A stretch of DNA of 28,642 bases from Sphingopyxis sp. (GTDB lineage Bacteria > Pseudomonadota > Alphaproteobacteria > Sphingomonadales > Sphingomonadaceae), in NCBI GenBank assembly GCA_013911715.1, contig JACEST010000006.1:1-28642 (forward strand), in the 5' to 3' direction. Below, piece after piece: positions 7,423-14,274 of the stretch. Both the position numbers and the translations under genes were made by a program. Below the pieces are notes generated by a model. The model ran no database searches. It saw only the letters and a list, made by a program, of their open reading frames with translations, and was not told the DNA's origin. Numbering within the stretch: the stretch's first letter is position 1; each line of letters opens with the position of its first letter.

Positions 7423-8091
7423 TTAAGGCTGCCGCGCGCCTTCAAAACGCGCGATGACCCACGGTTCTAATTGCGCCGCTGCGTGCCATTCGGTCATGTG
7501 CGGATGCGAAATCACCGCGCTGCAATAGGCCGCTGCCTCGTCCGTCAGCGGGATCGCATAGGTCAACAGCCGCGTGACCACCGGCGCAAACATCATATCC
7601 GCTTCGCTCCACGCGCCGAACAGATAATCGCCGCCTGTGCCGAACTGCGTACGCGCTTCGGCCCAAAGCGCGGTGATGCGCGCAACATCGGCCTCAACCT
7701 CGGGCAGCAAGGGCGCCGTGGCATATTGCTTGCGCAAATTCATGCTGTGGTTCTGGCGCAGCGGCACGAACCCCGCATGCATTTCCGCCGCCATTGACCG
7801 CGCCAGCGCGCGCGCCGCCATATCATCGGGCCAAAAACTCTGCTCGCCGCCGGTCTTTTCGTCGAGATAATCGATGATCGCCAGGCTTTCCCATACCGCA
7901 ATATCGCCGTCCCACAGGATTGGAACTTTGCCGTTGGACGGCGCGAGATCGGCGGCTGTGCGCCGCTCGGTCCAACCCTCGTCGTACAATGGGACGACAA
8001 TCTCTTCGAACGCCACCCCGCTGTGCTTCGCCGCGAGCCAGCCGCGCAGGCTCCAGCTCGAATAGGCCTTGTTGCCGATGATCAGTTTCAT
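7423..8091 (-). CDS. Glutathione S-transferase family protein
   Basis: 222 residues with the thioredoxin-like N-domain (MKLIIGNKAYSSWSLRGWLA, containing the SSWSLR segment where the catalytic Ser is expected). The cis-Pro/glutathione-binding stretch is NGKVPILWDGDIAVWESLAIIDYLDE, whose E-S pair contacts the gamma-glutamyl group. The rest is the all-alpha C-domain (YLFGAWSEADMMFAPVVTRLLTYAIPL). Cytosolic GSTs of this type conjugate or isomerise electrophiles; the substrate is unknown. An AAAGGAG lies seven bases before the ATG. It is downstream of yihA across a GC-rich repeat, so co-transcription is uncertain. Confidence 0.9.
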   Translation of the reverse strand: MKLIIGNKAYSSWSLRGWLAAKHSGVAFEEIVVPLYDEGWTERRTAADLAPSNGKVPILWDGDIAVWESLAIIDYLDEKTGGEQSFWPDDMAARALARSMAAEMHAGFVPLRQNHSMNLRKQYATAPLLPEVEADVARITALWAEARTQFGTGGDYLFGAWSEADMMFAPVVTRLLTYAIPLTDEAAAYCSAVISHPHMTEWHAAAQLEPWVIARFEGARQP

Positions 8092-8106
8092 GAAGACGCT
8101 CCTTTA

Positions 8107-8236
8107 AGCCCCTCCCCTTCAGGGGAGGGGTTGGGGTGGGGACTGTCGGCATAGCGCAAGGCTTCGAATCCCCACCCCGCTGCGACTAGGCAGCAAGCTG
8201 CCAAGTCTCACTACCCCTCCCCTGAAGGGGAGGGGG
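8107..8236. repeat. GGGGAGGGG-type palindromic element (about 130 bp)
   Basis: Two outer hairpins made of CCCCTCCCCTTCAGGGGAGGGG-like sequence (left near 8109-8130, right near 8213-8235). Within them, GGGGTGGGGA (near 8133) pairs with TCCCCACCCC (near 8169). It occupies the whole GST-yihA gap. The sequence type is familiar from alphaproteobacterial genomes as a high-copy intergenic repeat; only this copy is in the window. Confidence 0.75.
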
Positions 8237-8243
8237 TAAATAA

Positions 8244-8894
8244 CTAAACCTCAACCGCCTCCAGCACCGCCGCGCGCAATTCCGCAATCCCGAGCCCTTT
8301 TTCGCTGCTGGTGATGATGACATCGGGATGCGCCGCCGCATGTTTTCGCGCCTCAGTCAGCGTTTCGGCGTACACCGCGTCCAGCTCGGTCGCCTTGATC
8401 TTGTCGGCCTTGGTCAGCACCATGCGGTAACTCACCGCCGCTTCGTCGAGCATGGCGAGCACGTCGCGGTCGACGTCTTTGATGCCGTGGCGGCTGTCGA
8501 TCAGCACGAGCGTGCGTTTCAGCACCGCGCGCCCGCGTAGATAATCATTGATCAGATAGCGCCACTTCTTGACGACATCCTTGGGCGCCTTGGCAAAGCC
8601 ATAGCCGGGCATATCGACCAGCCGGAAAATCATCGGATCGCCGACATCGAAGAAATTCAATTCCTGCGTCCGTCCCGGCGTGACCGAGGTGCGCGCCAGG
8701 CTGTTGCGGCCCGTCAGCGCGTTGATCAGCGACGATTTGCCGACGTTGGATCGCCCCGCAAACGCCACTTCGGGCATCGTCGGCTCGGGCAGGAACTGCA
8801 GCGCCGGGGCCGATTTCAGAAAGCTAATCGGCCCGGCAAAGGCCTTGCGCGCACGCTCGGCGCGTTCGGCGTGGAGCCTGTCCTCATTCATCAT
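8244..8894 (-). CDS. yihA: Ribosome biogenesis GTPase YihA/YsxC (EngB)
   Basis: 216-residue cytosolic GTPase needed for assembly of the large ribosomal subunit. All G motifs are visible: G1 GRSNVGKSS (about residues 47-55), switch I TPGRT (72-76), G3 DMPGYGFAKAP (from 94), and G4 TKAD. The length is normal for the family. MMNEDRLHAE offers two adjacent ATGs at 8894 and 8891. A longer frame to 8930 reads into a repeat and is rejected. The purine tract GGGGAAG just upstream, the only ribosome-binding candidate, is itself the end of a palindromic repeat. It follows yidC by 105 bases. Confidence 0.95.
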   Translation of the reverse strand: MMNEDRLHAERAERARKAFAGPISFLKSAPALQFLPEPTMPEVAFAGRSNVGKSSLINALTGRNSLARTSVTPGRTQELNFFDVGDPMIFRLVDMPGYGFAKAPKDVVKKWRYLINDYLRGRAVLKRTLVLIDSRHGIKDVDRDVLAMLDEAAVSYRMVLTKADKIKATELDAVYAETLTEARKHAAAHPDVIITSSEKGLGIAELRAAVLEAVEV

Positions 8895-8895
8895 T

Positions 8896-8982
8896 GTCTT
8901 CCCCGCGAAAGCGGGGACCCAGAGCGTCACGGCGCACTGCCAGCTTGTCCAACGCTGGGTTCCCGTTTTCGCGGGAATGACA
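8896..8982. repeat. CGCGAAAGCGGG-type palindromic element (about 87 bp)
   Basis: Left end TTCCCCGCGAAAGCGGGGAC with CCAGAGCGT; right end ACGCTGGGTTCCCGTTTTCG followed by CGGGAATGACAT. Each end folds into its own hairpin and the ends are inverted copies. This sequence type is a widespread proteobacterial intergenic repeat, from general knowledge. It lies between yidC and yihA and overlaps the region expected to hold the yihA ribosome-binding site. Confidence 0.8.
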
Positions 8983-8999
8983 TAGGCGGGCTGAACATA

Positions 9000-10760
9000 T
9001 CACTTTACAGGCGCATTCTTGAGCGCCGGATATTTGCTATACATCCATTTCTGCTGCGCAATCGTCAGGATATTGTTGGTGATCCAGTAGAGCAGCAGCC
9101 CGGCGGCGAACGGCGCCATCATGAACATCATCATCCACGGCATGATCGCAAACACCTGTTGCTGCACCGGATCGGTCGGTGTCGGGTTCAGGCGGAATTG
9201 CAGCCACATGGTCACGCCCAGTAAGATTGCGAGCACGCCGATGCCGAGGATGGCAGGCGGGGTGAAATCGAGCAGACCGAACAGGTTGAGCACCATTGCG
9301 GGGTCGGGGACCGACAAATCGTCGATCCACAGCGCGAACGGCTGGTGGCGCATTTCGATGGTCAGCATCAGCACCTTGTACAGCGCATAGAAGATCGGAA
9401 TCTGGAGCAGGACCGGCAGGCAGCCCATGAACGGGTTGATCTTCTCGGTCTTGTAGAGCTTCATCAGCTCCTGCTGCATCTTCGGCTTGTCGTCCTTATA
9501 TTTGTCCTGCAGCTCTTTCATCTTGGGCTGGACGACGCGCATTTGCGCCATCGAATGAAATTGCTTCTGCGCGATGGGGAACATCAGCAGGCGGATGATC
9601 AAAGTCAGCGCCATGATCGCAAGTCCGAAATTCAGCACCGATTTGAACAGCCAGTCGAGCAGGTAGAAAATCGGTTTGGCGATGACCGCGAACCAGCCCC
9701 AGTCGATTGCATAGTCGAGCCGGGTGATGCCCAGCCGCTCGCTATAATCGTCGAGCACATTGACCTCTTTGGCCCCGGCAAAAATCTGGCTCGTTTCGGT
9801 AACGGCCTTGCCCGCCGCAACGGTGATCGCGCCGCGCGCGAAATTGGTTTGATAGAGCTGGCCTGCGCCGACCTTCATCTCGGCAGTGACCTTGTCCTTT
9901 TGCCCCGGAATCACGGCGGCGAGCCAATATTTGTCGGTGAAGCCGATCCATCCGCCCGTGCTGGCAAAGCCTACCCGGTTGCCCGCAGCCTCGTCGAGCG
10001 AATCATAATTCCAGTCATAATTGGTCGCGCCGCCAATCTGGCCGATGGGGCCATTGTGGATCGTCCAGCTGTCGATATCGTCGGGGTGCGTCGGCTTGCC
10101 GCGCCGGTTGACGAAGGCATAGCTGGCGACGGTTATCGGCGTCGCGGCGGCGTTGCTGACCGTCTGTTTGGCGGTGATCAGATAATCCTTGTCGATGGCA
10201 TATTCGATGCGGAATGTCTGGCCCGTGGGATTGGTCCAGCTCAGGGTCACCGGCGTCGTCGGGGTCAGCTTGGTACCGTTGGCGTTCCACAACGTGTTGG
10301 CATCGGGCACCGCAATGCCTTGCGCCGTCCAGCCGACGCTAGCGAAATAGGCGCGGGGCGTGCCGCCCGGCGCGAACAGGCGCACGGGCGGCGCGTTCTT
10401 TTCGACTGTCTGGCGATAATTGGTGAGTGTGATGTCGTCGATGCGCGCGCCGGTCAGGCTGATCGAGCCCATCAGCTTGGGCGTTTCAATGGGGATGCGC
10501 GGCCCGTCCTTCAGCGCAGCGGCCAGGCTGCGGTTGGCCTGTGCGGACACAGCGGGCGCGGCAGCCGTGCCGCTGGCGGCGGCCGACGGCGCGGCCAATT
10601 CGCCCGTCGCGGGCGCAGCGCTTGGCGCTTTGGTTGCCGCTGCCTTTTGCTCCACCGGGGTCGGCGGTGCCGGGAAGAAACGCTCGGCGATGAAGTTCCA
10701 GCCGATCAGAATGAGCACCGACAGCAAAATGGCGGTGATCAGATTACGCTTGTCGTCCAC
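9000..10760 (-). CDS. yidC: Membrane protein insertase YidC
   Basis: 586-residue inner-membrane insertase/foldase working alone or with SecYEG. Layout: N-terminal transmembrane helix (LITAILLSVLILIGWNFI, residues 6-23), Ala/Pro-rich linker, large periplasmic beta-sandwich domain (about 85-350), then the conserved five-helix core (YAIDWGWFAVIAKPIFYLLDWLF; NFGLAIMALTLIIRLLMFPI; NPFMGCLPVLLQIPIFYALY; LLYWITNNILTIAQQ). The conserved Arg in the first core helix region, LIIRLLMFPI, is present. The start is GTG at 10760, with AGAGAG eight bases upstream. It lies 64 bases downstream of yidD in the standard order rpmH-rnpA-yidD-yidC-yihA. Confidence 0.97.
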   Translation of the reverse strand: MDDKRNLITAILLSVLILIGWNFIAERFFPAPPTPVEQKAAATKAPSAAPATGELAAPSAAASGTAAAPAVSAQANRSLAAALKDGPRIPIETPKLMGSISLTGARIDDITLTNYRQTVEKNAPPVRLFAPGGTPRAYFASVGWTAQGIAVPDANTLWNANGTKLTPTTPVTLSWTNPTGQTFRIEYAIDKDYLITAKQTVSNAAATPITVASYAFVNRRGKPTHPDDIDSWTIHNGPIGQIGGATNYDWNYDSLDEAAGNRVGFASTGGWIGFTDKYWLAAVIPGQKDKVTAEMKVGAGQLYQTNFARGAITVAAGKAVTETSQIFAGAKEVNVLDDYSERLGITRLDYAIDWGWFAVIAKPIFYLLDWLFKSVLNFGLAIMALTLIIRLLMFPIAQKQFHSMAQMRVVQPKMKELQDKYKDDKPKMQQELMKLYKTEKINPFMGCLPVLLQIPIFYALYKVLMLTIEMRHQPFALWIDDLSVPDPAMVLNLFGLLDFTPPAILGIGVLAILLGVTMWLQFRLNPTPTDPVQQQVFAIMPWMMMFMMAPFAAGLLLYWITNNILTIAQQKWMYSKYPALKNAPVK

Positions 10761-10824
10761 GCTGATGGCTCTCTCTTCGCTTCATAATGTGGGGAACTGG
10801 TGCAGTTCGACCTTGAAGAAGGAC

Positions 10825-11037
10825 TTAGGGCACCGGGTCATGGCCGTGGCCGCCCCATGGGTGGCAGCGCAATAGCCGCTTTATCGTCAACCAGCCACCC
10901 TTGATCGCACCATGGCGCGACAGCGCGGTAATGGCGTATTGCGAGCACGAGGGGCTATAGCGGCAGGTCGGGGGCAAGACGCGCGACGGGCCCAATTGCC
11001 ACCCGCGCGCAATCAGGATCAGCAGGCGGGCGATCAT
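10825..11037 (-). CDS. yidD: Membrane protein insertion efficiency factor YidD
   Basis: 70-residue small amphipathic protein that associates with the inner membrane and improves YidC-dependent insertion. The family signature PTCRYSPSCSQYAITAL with its three cysteines-pattern and the ending GWLTIKRLLRCHPWGGHGHDPVP are complete. The N-terminus MIARLLILIARGWQ is the amphipathic helix. It normally follows rnpA directly; here a 76-bp palindromic repeat lies between them. Confidence 0.96.
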   Translation of the reverse strand: MIARLLILIARGWQLGPSRVLPPTCRYSPSCSQYAITALSRHGAIKGGWLTIKRLLRCHPWGGHGHDPVP

Positions 11038-11050
11038 GCCGAAATCTGCC

Positions 11051-11126
11051 CGTCACCCCGGACTTGATCCGGGGTCCCGCTTTGCGACGGTGCTAAGCGC
11101 GACCCCGGATCAAGTCCGGGGTGACG
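11051..11126. repeat. CCCCGGACTTGATCCGGGG-type palindromic element (76 bp)
   Basis: CGTCACCCCGGACTTGATCC + GGGGTC at the left and GACCCCGGATCAAGTCCGGG + GTGACG at the right are perfect inverted copies of each other, and each contains its own palindrome (CCGGACTTGATCCGG). This is a well-known alphaproteobacterial high-copy repeat type. It lies between rnpA and yidD. Confidence 0.85.
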
Positions 11127-11149
11127 GCGAAGATTGGCGCGATGCGCGC

Positions 11150-11485
11150 TCATGCCAGCTTCCTCGCTGCTCGGGCCAGCGCGCCGTCAAGTTGTGCTGC
11201 TAGCTCGGCAAAACCAATATCATTGCCGCCGTGGCGTCCGATGAAAACATGGTCTGCGCCCGCGATGCCGCGCACCGGCAGGGCGGCACGGGCCAGCGCG
11301 CGCAGCCGCCGCTTCATGCGGTTGCGGGTGACGGCGTTGCCGACCTTTTTGCTGACGGTAAACCCCACGCCGCAAGCCGCATCATCGTCGCCGCGCGGGC
11401 GGACGAGCAGGACAAATCCGGGGGTGGGAAAACGCTGGCCGCGATTCGCGGCCAGAAATTCGCTGCGCGCGGTCATCTGGCGCAC
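11150..11485 (-). CDS. rnpA: Ribonuclease P protein component
   Basis: 111-residue basic protein subunit that helps the RNase P RNA mature tRNA 5' ends. The diagnostic motif VSKKVGNAVTRNRMKRRLRAL carries the RNR box; FLAANRGQRFPTPGFVLLV at the N-terminus also fits. Two starts are possible: GTG at 11485, preceded by GGACGG seven bases upstream, and ATG at 11476 three codons later without a clear ribosome-binding site. It follows rpmH by 26 bases, the universal order. Confidence 0.94.
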   Translation of the reverse strand: MRQMTARSEFLAANRGQRFPTPGFVLLVRPRGDDDAACGVGFTVSKKVGNAVTRNRMKRRLRALARAALPVRGIAGADHVFIGRHGGNDIGFAELAAQLDGALARAARKLA

Positions 11486-11511
11486 GATCGCGCCGTCCGA
11501 CGCCTCGGGTG

Positions 11512-11646
11512 TCAGGCCGACAGCTTCTTGCGACCCTGGGCACGGCGGTTCGCCAGCACCTTGCGGCCGCCAACCGTGGCCTTGCGGGCGCGGAATCCGT
11601 GACGCCGTTTGCGCACGAGGCGGCTGGGTTGATAGGTGCGCTTCAT
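11512..11646 (-). CDS. rpmH: 50S ribosomal protein L34
   Basis: 44-residue ribosomal protein, complete: begins MKRTYQPSRLVRKRRHGF, continues RARKATVGGRKVLANRRA and ends QGRKKLSA with TGA at 11514-11512. The Arg/Lys-rich composition and length are exactly those of bacterial L34. AAGGAAA lies a few bases before the ATG. It is the first gene of the rpmH-rnpA-yidD-yidC-yihA block. Confidence 0.97.
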   Translation of the reverse strand: MKRTYQPSRLVRKRRHGFRARKATVGGRKVLANRRAQGRKKLSA

Positions 11647-11697
11647 CGCGGTTTCCTTAAAATCATCCCGACGCGAATCGGGCGGTAAAAATCAACG

Positions 11698-11724
11698 AAA
11701 AAGGGCCGCAACGCGCGTGCGGCC
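11698..11724 (-). terminator. Intrinsic-terminator-like hairpin upstream of rpmH
   Basis: On the minus strand GGCCGCA (11724-11718) pairs with TGCGGCC (11710-11704) around a CGCGCGT loop and is followed by CTTTTT. It could end transcription of the small membrane-protein gene at 11763-12074. Because a candidate promoter lies just upstream of it, it could instead act within the rpmH leader. Confidence 0.55.
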
Positions 11725-11737
11725 GCTAGAGCGGGTG

Positions 11738-11766
11738 CCGTTAAGCGGGGTCGCCGCAAAAGTCAA
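11738..11766 (-). promoter_or_regulatory. Candidate rpmH promoter
   Basis: On the minus strand TTGACT (11766-11761) overlaps the stop codon of the preceding gene and is followed after 17 bases by TAACGG (11743-11738). The -35 is near consensus, the -10 is weak. Transcription would begin near 11731 and include the hairpin at 11724-11698 in the leader. Confidence 0.35.
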
Positions 11767-12074
11767 TTGCCATCCTTAGCCCGTTTCGCCTTTTCCAGCG
11801 CGCGTTTGCGCAGCGCGCTGGGGCGGCGCATCAACCGGTCGGCAAAGGCGGCGTAGCGCGGATGGGTGCGTTTGAAGCGGCCATAGAGGCGCTTCGCCCA
11901 TTGGCTGTTCTGTAGCGCCAGCGCCAGGCCAATGGGAAACAGGATGATGCCGCCCGGCCCGGGCAACAGGCCGACAATTGGGGCGAGCAGCATGAGCAGA
12001 CAGCCGAGCAAGAACAGGGCAAGGCGTACCCACGCATTCTGGCGCAATCGTTGGTAGAGCGAGCGGCGGGCCAT
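11763..12074 (-). CDS. Small PGPG-motif membrane protein, function unknown
   Basis: 103 residues. Two hydrophobic stretches (VRLALFLLGCLLMLLAPIVGLL and GGIILFPIGLALALQ) are joined by PGPG, giving the pattern LLPGPGGIILFPIGLAL followed by QNSQWAKRLYGRFKR. This resembles the PGPGW family of putative membrane hairpins, although the Trp after PGPG is Gly here. The C-terminus is strongly basic (RPSALRKRALEKAKRAKDGN), suggesting a cytoplasmic, possibly RNA- or lipid-facing tail. It is immediately upstream of rpmH on the same strand. I cannot assign a function. Confidence 0.75.
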   Translation of the reverse strand: MARRSLYQRLRQNAWVRLALFLLGCLLMLLAPIVGLLPGPGGIILFPIGLALALQNSQWAKRLYGRFKRTHPRYAAFADRLMRRPSALRKRALEKAKRAKDGN

Positions 12075-12129
12075 GGCGGCAAAGTGGGGCGCGGGGGCAG
12101 CCCGCGCAAGCGCCGCCTTCGACGAAATG

Positions 12130-12849
12130 TCAGTTCAGCGCGACGTAACGCGCGATGTCGGCCTTGGTCAGATAACGGATGTCGTCATAGCCCGACGCGT
12201 TGGTCATCGCGTAAAAGGCGCGGGCATCTTCGGCATCGAGCCCCATTTCGCGATAATAGTTCAGATATTCGGCGTGGACGGGGTCGCCCACCGGATAGTC
12301 ACTCGCCTCAAGCCCGGCTTCGTCGCGCCAGCTATGGACACCGAATTCGGCGCTCGGATGCGCGCTGCGCGTGACGCCCGCGAGGAACAGCTCGACCGCG
12401 CCCGAGCGCACCGACCCGCCTTCGGGGATATGGGTAGCGAGTCCCGCGCGCCGGACCATGCGGGCGAGCCGCAAATTGGCTTCCTCGTCGAGGCTGCCAG
12501 GGCAATCGATCAGCTCGAGGCGCGTCAGGCCGGGGTGCGCGCTGAGCATCGCGGCGAACTGGCGCGGGGTTGCGCCGGTAACACTGCCCGCCATGCGCAC
12601 GGTGCGATCGTCGACGACGGTAAAGGGGCCGAAGCGCGCGCCGGTCGCCACATCGCTCTGCAGTGCTGATGCGGGGGCGTGGCGCTGGGCTGTGCCAATA
12701 TCGGCGGCCCAATCCTCGTCGCTTTCGACAATTTCATATTCGACAACCGTCTCGATGACGATGTCGGCTGCCTGTGCGGGGGCAAAGGCCAGCACGGCGG
12801 CAAACAGGGCCACCAGCGCGGTGCGCAGCAGGGACGGGCGCAAAACCAT
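12130..12849 (-). CDS. Exported ClpP/crotonase-fold-like protein (COG3904-type periplasmic protein)
   Basis: 239 residues with a clear signal peptide (residues 1-27, ending AQA). From about residue 90 the pattern resembles periplasmic ClpP-like proteins: FAAMLSAHPGLTRLELIDCPGSLDEEANLRLARMVRRAGLATHIPEGGSVRSGAVELFLAG, then AEFGVHSW. By position Ser149 (in RSGAVEL) and His172 (in GVHSW) would match the nucleophile and general base. The Gly-Gly of the usual oxyanion segment is replaced by PGS, and the Cys-x-Ser-Ala-Cys form seen in relatives is absent. Whether it is an active protease is unknown. The assignment is by remembered family pattern, not alignment. Confidence 0.6.
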   Translation of the reverse strand: MVLRPSLLRTALVALFAAVLAFAPAQAADIVIETVVEYEIVESDEDWAADIGTAQRHAPASALQSDVATGARFGPFTVVDDRTVRMAGSVTGATPRQFAAMLSAHPGLTRLELIDCPGSLDEEANLRLARMVRRAGLATHIPEGGSVRSGAVELFLAGVTRSAHPSAEFGVHSWRDEAGLEASDYPVGDPVHAEYLNYYREMGLDAEDARAFYAMTNASGYDDIRYLTKADIARYVALN

Positions 12850-12951
12850 GTCCCGCGCCTACGCGCGCGCAGGTCAACAGCAGGGTAAGGGAAAGCGTGA
12901 GCGGCGCGTTAACCGTGATACCTTCATGTCCACTGCGCGCAGTCAAAAAGA

Positions 12952-13102
12952 GGTTCGCACGAAGCCACAAAGACACAAAGAAAACGTGCTTGCCGCGAAG
13001 CGGCGTTCCAATTCTACTGTCATGCCAAGCGCTGGCTTTGGGATCGTAACGGGCCTGACGGCCATCGCACTCTCTTCGTGCCTTTTTGTCTTCGTGCGAA
13101 CC
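12952..13102. repeat. Inverted-arm dispersed repeat, family C, copy 2 (151 bp)
   Basis: Left arm GGTTCGCACGAAGCCACAAA + GACACAAAG; right arm CTTCGTGCCTTTTTGTCTTC + GTGCGAACC. The centre contains GCCGCGAAGCGGC, TTTGGGATCG and GGCCTGACGGCC, all also present in copy 3, showing that the interior is conserved too. It lies in the 282-base gap between the ClpP-like gene and the SRPBCC gene; nothing else is recognisable there. Confidence 0.85.
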
Positions 13103-13131
13103 AATTTACTTCAATCGTGCCGACAACGGCA

Positions 13132-13602
13132 TCACCCCTCGCACAGCGCCTGCAACTGATCGGCGCACGCGCTCCAGCCTGCTTCGAAGCCCATTTCGGC
13201 GTGGCGCTTGGCCGCGTCCTCGTCCCAGTGTCGGGCAGTGGCAGTGTAACGCGTGCCGTCCCCCTCGGGCGCGATTTCCCAGCAGCCGACCATGAACGGC
13301 CCTGTCGGCATGTAATGCCCGTCGGCACCGACGTTGAAGGCATCGGTCGACACAAAGCGCACCCCTGGCGTCACCTCCAGGAATATACCGTCGTGCGGAT
13401 GCACTTCGCCATCCGGGCCATACATGATGCAGCGGGTGGAACCACCCGCGCGCCATTCCTGCACCGGGAATTCGGCACGCCACGGCGCGGGGCACCACCA
13501 TTCGGCCTGGCGCCCGGTCATCACGGCCCACACCTTTGCCGGCGGCGCAGCGATGTGGCGGGTAATGGACAGTGCCCATCCATTGTCAACGGTTGCAGTC
13601 AT
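13132..13602 (-). CDS. SRPBCC (AHSA1-like) domain protein
   Basis: 156-residue START/Bet v1-like helix-grip protein. Typical AHSA1 features: ALSITRHIAAPPAKVWAVMT at the N-terminus, WWCPAPWRAEFPVQEWRAGG, FLEVTPGVRFVSTDAF, and the final amphipathic helix with GFEAGWSACADQLQAL. These domains enclose hydrophobic ligands; the ligand is unknown. AAGGAG lies eight bases before the ATG. It is the last gene of the TetR-led module, 18 bases after the GST stop. Confidence 0.88.
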   Translation of the reverse strand: MTATVDNGWALSITRHIAAPPAKVWAVMTGRQAEWWCPAPWRAEFPVQEWRAGGSTRCIMYGPDGEVHPHDGIFLEVTPGVRFVSTDAFNVGADGHYMPTGPFMVGCWEIAPEGDGTRYTATARHWDEDAAKRHAEMGFEAGWSACADQLQALCEG

Positions 13603-13620
13603 AGGGATTGCTCCTTGATG

Positions 13621-14274
13621 TCAGTCACGATCAATCGGGCCGAGCGGCCAAAAATGGCGATAGGGCCGGGCACCGTCGACCGCCCGCGCGACCGACGGGC
13701 GCGCCAGCAGACGCGCGCGATAGCCGCGCAGCCGCCCAAATGTCGGCGCAATGGGGTGGACCCAATCGGCATAAAATAGTGACGGTGCCGCTGCACAATC
13801 GGCCAGAGTGAAGCCCTCACCGCATGCCCATGGGGTATCGGGCAATTTGCCCTCGAGCCAGCCATAGATGACATCGAGCGCTGCCTTCGCGCGCTCAATC
13901 CGCGCGGCATCGGGGGTGGGTGTGATAAAGGGCAGATGTTCGGCCACCACCGCCTGCGCATTGGCCATGACATGATTGTCGAAGCTGCGGTCCATGAAGC
14001 GCACCGCCAATGCTTCCACCGGATCGGCAGGTATCAGGCGCGGACCGGGGTGATGCAGGTCCAGATGCTCGATGATGATCGATGATTCTATCACAGGCAC
14101 ACCGCCGTCCACCAGCACTGGAAACTTTCCCGGCGGCCAGTGCGCGGCCAGTTCGGCGCCATGGTCCGGCTGGTCCGGGCCGATCATGCGAAATTCATGC
14201 GCCAGCCCCTTCTCATCGAGCGCAATCGCCGCCTTCCACGTATAGGACGAAAACGGATGGCCATAGAGGATCAT
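13621..14274 (-). CDS. Glutathione S-transferase family protein (module member)
   Basis: 217 residues. N-domain MILYGHPFSSYTWKAAIALDEKGL, with the SSYTWK segment at the glutathione thiol end. KFPVLVDGGVPVIESSIIIEHLD carries the cis-Pro and the E-S pair for glutathione binding. The C-domain is alpha-helical with GEGFTLADCAAAPSLFYADWV, the common N-capping-box region. The ATG overlaps the stop of the PhnB-like gene by four bases (ATGA), so translation is probably coupled. Distinct in sequence from the other GST at 7423-8091. Likely acts on an electrophile handled by this module (inference). Confidence 0.9.
   Translation of the reverse strand: MILYGHPFSSYTWKAAIALDEKGLAHEFRMIGPDQPDHGAELAAHWPPGKFPVLVDGGVPVIESSIIIEHLDLHHPGPRLIPADPVEALAVRFMDRSFDNHVMANAQAVVAEHLPFITPTPDAARIERAKAALDVIYGWLEGKLPDTPWACGEGFTLADCAAAPSLFYADWVHPIAPTFGRLRGYRARLLARPSVARAVDGARPYRHFWPLGPIDRD

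Noticed and set aside
8107..8236. Small RNA gene in the GC-rich hairpin region between yihA and GST
   Set aside because: The structure matches a common intergenic repeat type and no promoter was seen.
9345..10787. 480-residue plus-strand open frame opposite yidC
   Set aside because: It is the antisense shadow of yidC, with His/Arg/Asp-rich composition and no recognisable domain.
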